Part shown: positions 5,869 to 6,472 of the stretch, one piece after another | Numbering within the stretch: the stretch's first letter is position 1 | Layout of the letters: every line of letters begins with the position of its first letter | Assembly (NCBI GenBank): GCA_003153215.1 | Contig: PLXL01000060.1 | Coordinates: 2,941-9,412 of the forward strand | Length of the DNA stretch: 6,472 bases | DNA from: Candidatus Dormiibacterota bacterium | GTDB lineage: Bacteria; Chloroflexota; Dormibacteria; Aeolococcales; Aeolococcaceae | Direction: 5' to 3' | Made by a program: the position numbers and the translations under genes | Notes under the pieces: generated by a model | What the model was told of the DNA's origin: nothing | Database searches by the model: none | Seen by the model: the letters and a program-made list of their open reading frames with translations, nothing else

Positions 5869-6472
5869 TCAGACGGGGCCGGCGAGCCGCGCGGGATCGA
5901 CTCCGTGCAGCGCCGAGAGTGCGGCCCTCCGCTCGAGCCCGAGGGCGTCCAGCAGGTGGCGCACCGGCGTCATCGAACCGGAGAAACGGAGTGGCACCGA
6001 GTCGGCGCGCAGCGGCCAGTCGCGTGGCGGCCCGGGCAGGGTCTCCGGATCCCCGCTGGCGAGGAGGAGGGCGATCTCCGCCTCGGTGACGCCGGCGGCG
6101 ATCAGGCGCGCTGCCATCTCGATCATCTGACCAGGCTGCAGGCGGGGCAGCGCGCTCCAGACCGCGACCAGGGTGGCCTCCGCCTCTTCGAGCTCCCGGA
6201 CGATGGCGGGGACCTCGGTCAGACCCAGCCGGCGAGCCACCTCCAGCCGGCGGGCCCCCAGCACCACCTGGAAGCGCGACCCCTCGACCGGGCGGAGGAG
6301 CAGCGGTTCCACGATGCCGCGATGGCGGATGCTGCGGGTCAGAGCCAGCAGATCGCCGCCGGGGGGGTCGGGCCACGGCCGGGTGTCAATGTCGCTGCAG
6401 GCGATCCGCTCCAGCCGCGACTGTGAGGTCGGGGCCAGCCAGCGGGCGAGGGGACCGGCGTGGAGCGCCAGC
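5869..6472 (-). CDS. ParB-like protein (ParB/Srx N-domain), 5' end outside window
   Basis: About 200 codons are visible; the frame is open to the right edge, so the true start lies beyond 6472. A GTG at 6312 lies inside the domain and is not the start. The ParB N-terminal domain is recognisable: ALTRSIRHRGIVEPLLLRP matches the family's L..SI...G...Pi.VR block. FQVVLGARRLEVARRLGLTEVPAIV matches the GERRxxA block and what follows. Two hallmarks differ: the Glu of GERR is Ala (GARR, 6258-6247), and ENLQRE is replaced by WSALPRLQP (6159-6133). A helix-turn-helix half may be present (GVTEAEIALLLASG), but the C-terminus is short with no obvious dimerisation domain. ParB proteins bind parS DNA, use CTP and stimulate ParA. 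This copy may bind a partner or DNA without normal CTP hydrolysis (inference). It precedes the coiled-coil gene on the same strand and is convergent with parA, unlike the usual parA-parB tandem. Confidence 0.85.
   Translation of the reverse strand, partial: LALHAGPLARWLAPTSQSRLERIACSDIDTRPWPDPPGGDLLALTRSIRHRGIVEPLLLRPVEGSRFQVVLGARRLEVARRLGLTEVPAIVRELEEAEATLVAVWSALPRLQPGQMIEMAARLIAAGVTEAEIALLLASGDPETLPGPPRDWPLRADSVPLRFSGSMTPVRHLLDALGLERRAALSALHGVDPARLAGPV

Noticed and set aside
5822..6376. Minus-strand frame of 184 codons overlapping the ParB-like gene
   Set aside because: It is a Pro/Arg/Gly-rich out-of-frame shadow. The overlapping frame carries the ParB domain.

Overview
This is a GC-rich bacterial window (visibly about two-thirds G+C, with GTG used as the start of most genes). 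It is fully packed with coding sequence apart from one gap of about 220 bp. The codon bias, GTG starts and two apparently leaderless genes fit an actinobacterial or Chloroflexota/Dormibacterota-like genome. The sequence alone cannot fix the phylum, and there is no rRNA, tRNA, mobile-element gene or CRISPR array in the window.

Layout, left to right. (1) Positions 1-1208, minus strand: a CpaF/TadA secretion ATPase of the Tad/Flp pilus family, cut at its C-terminus by the window edge. (2) 1209-1429: a divergent intergenic region with two facing TACCAT hexamers and short palindromes. (3) 1430-1945, plus strand: an unrecognised 171-residue protein with an acidic start, a Pro/Gly linker and a C-terminal helix. 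Its gene carries a striking perfect 16-bp-arm hairpin. (4) 1942-2250, minus strand: a small single-pass membrane protein that shares a CTAG stop palindrome with the previous gene. (5) 2273-4417, minus strand: a 714-residue protein with a DUF4388-like N-terminus (probably three such modules), an acidic seven-residue tandem repeat, a long disordered linker and a conserved-looking C-terminal helical domain. (6) 4437-5213, plus strand: a ParA/MinD-type ATPase, divergent from (5) with only 19 bp between them and one shared -10-like core. (7) 5232-5825, minus strand: a coiled-coil protein with an aromatic/basic tail. (8) 5869-6472, minus strand: a ParB-like protein, cut at its N-terminus by the window edge, whose nucleotide-binding motifs are degenerate.

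How the genes may work together (inference): a ParA ATPase, a degenerate ParB-like protein, a coiled-coil protein, a DUF4388-type scaffold and a membrane peptide sit immediately beside a Tad pilus motor. This could be chromosome or plasmid partition genes that happen to adjoin a Tad locus. The unusual arrangement (ParA convergent to the ParB-like operon, and ParA divergent from the DUF4388-like protein with overlapping promoters) makes a dedicated positioning or regulatory module for the pilus/secretion machine worth testing. The window does not prove this link.
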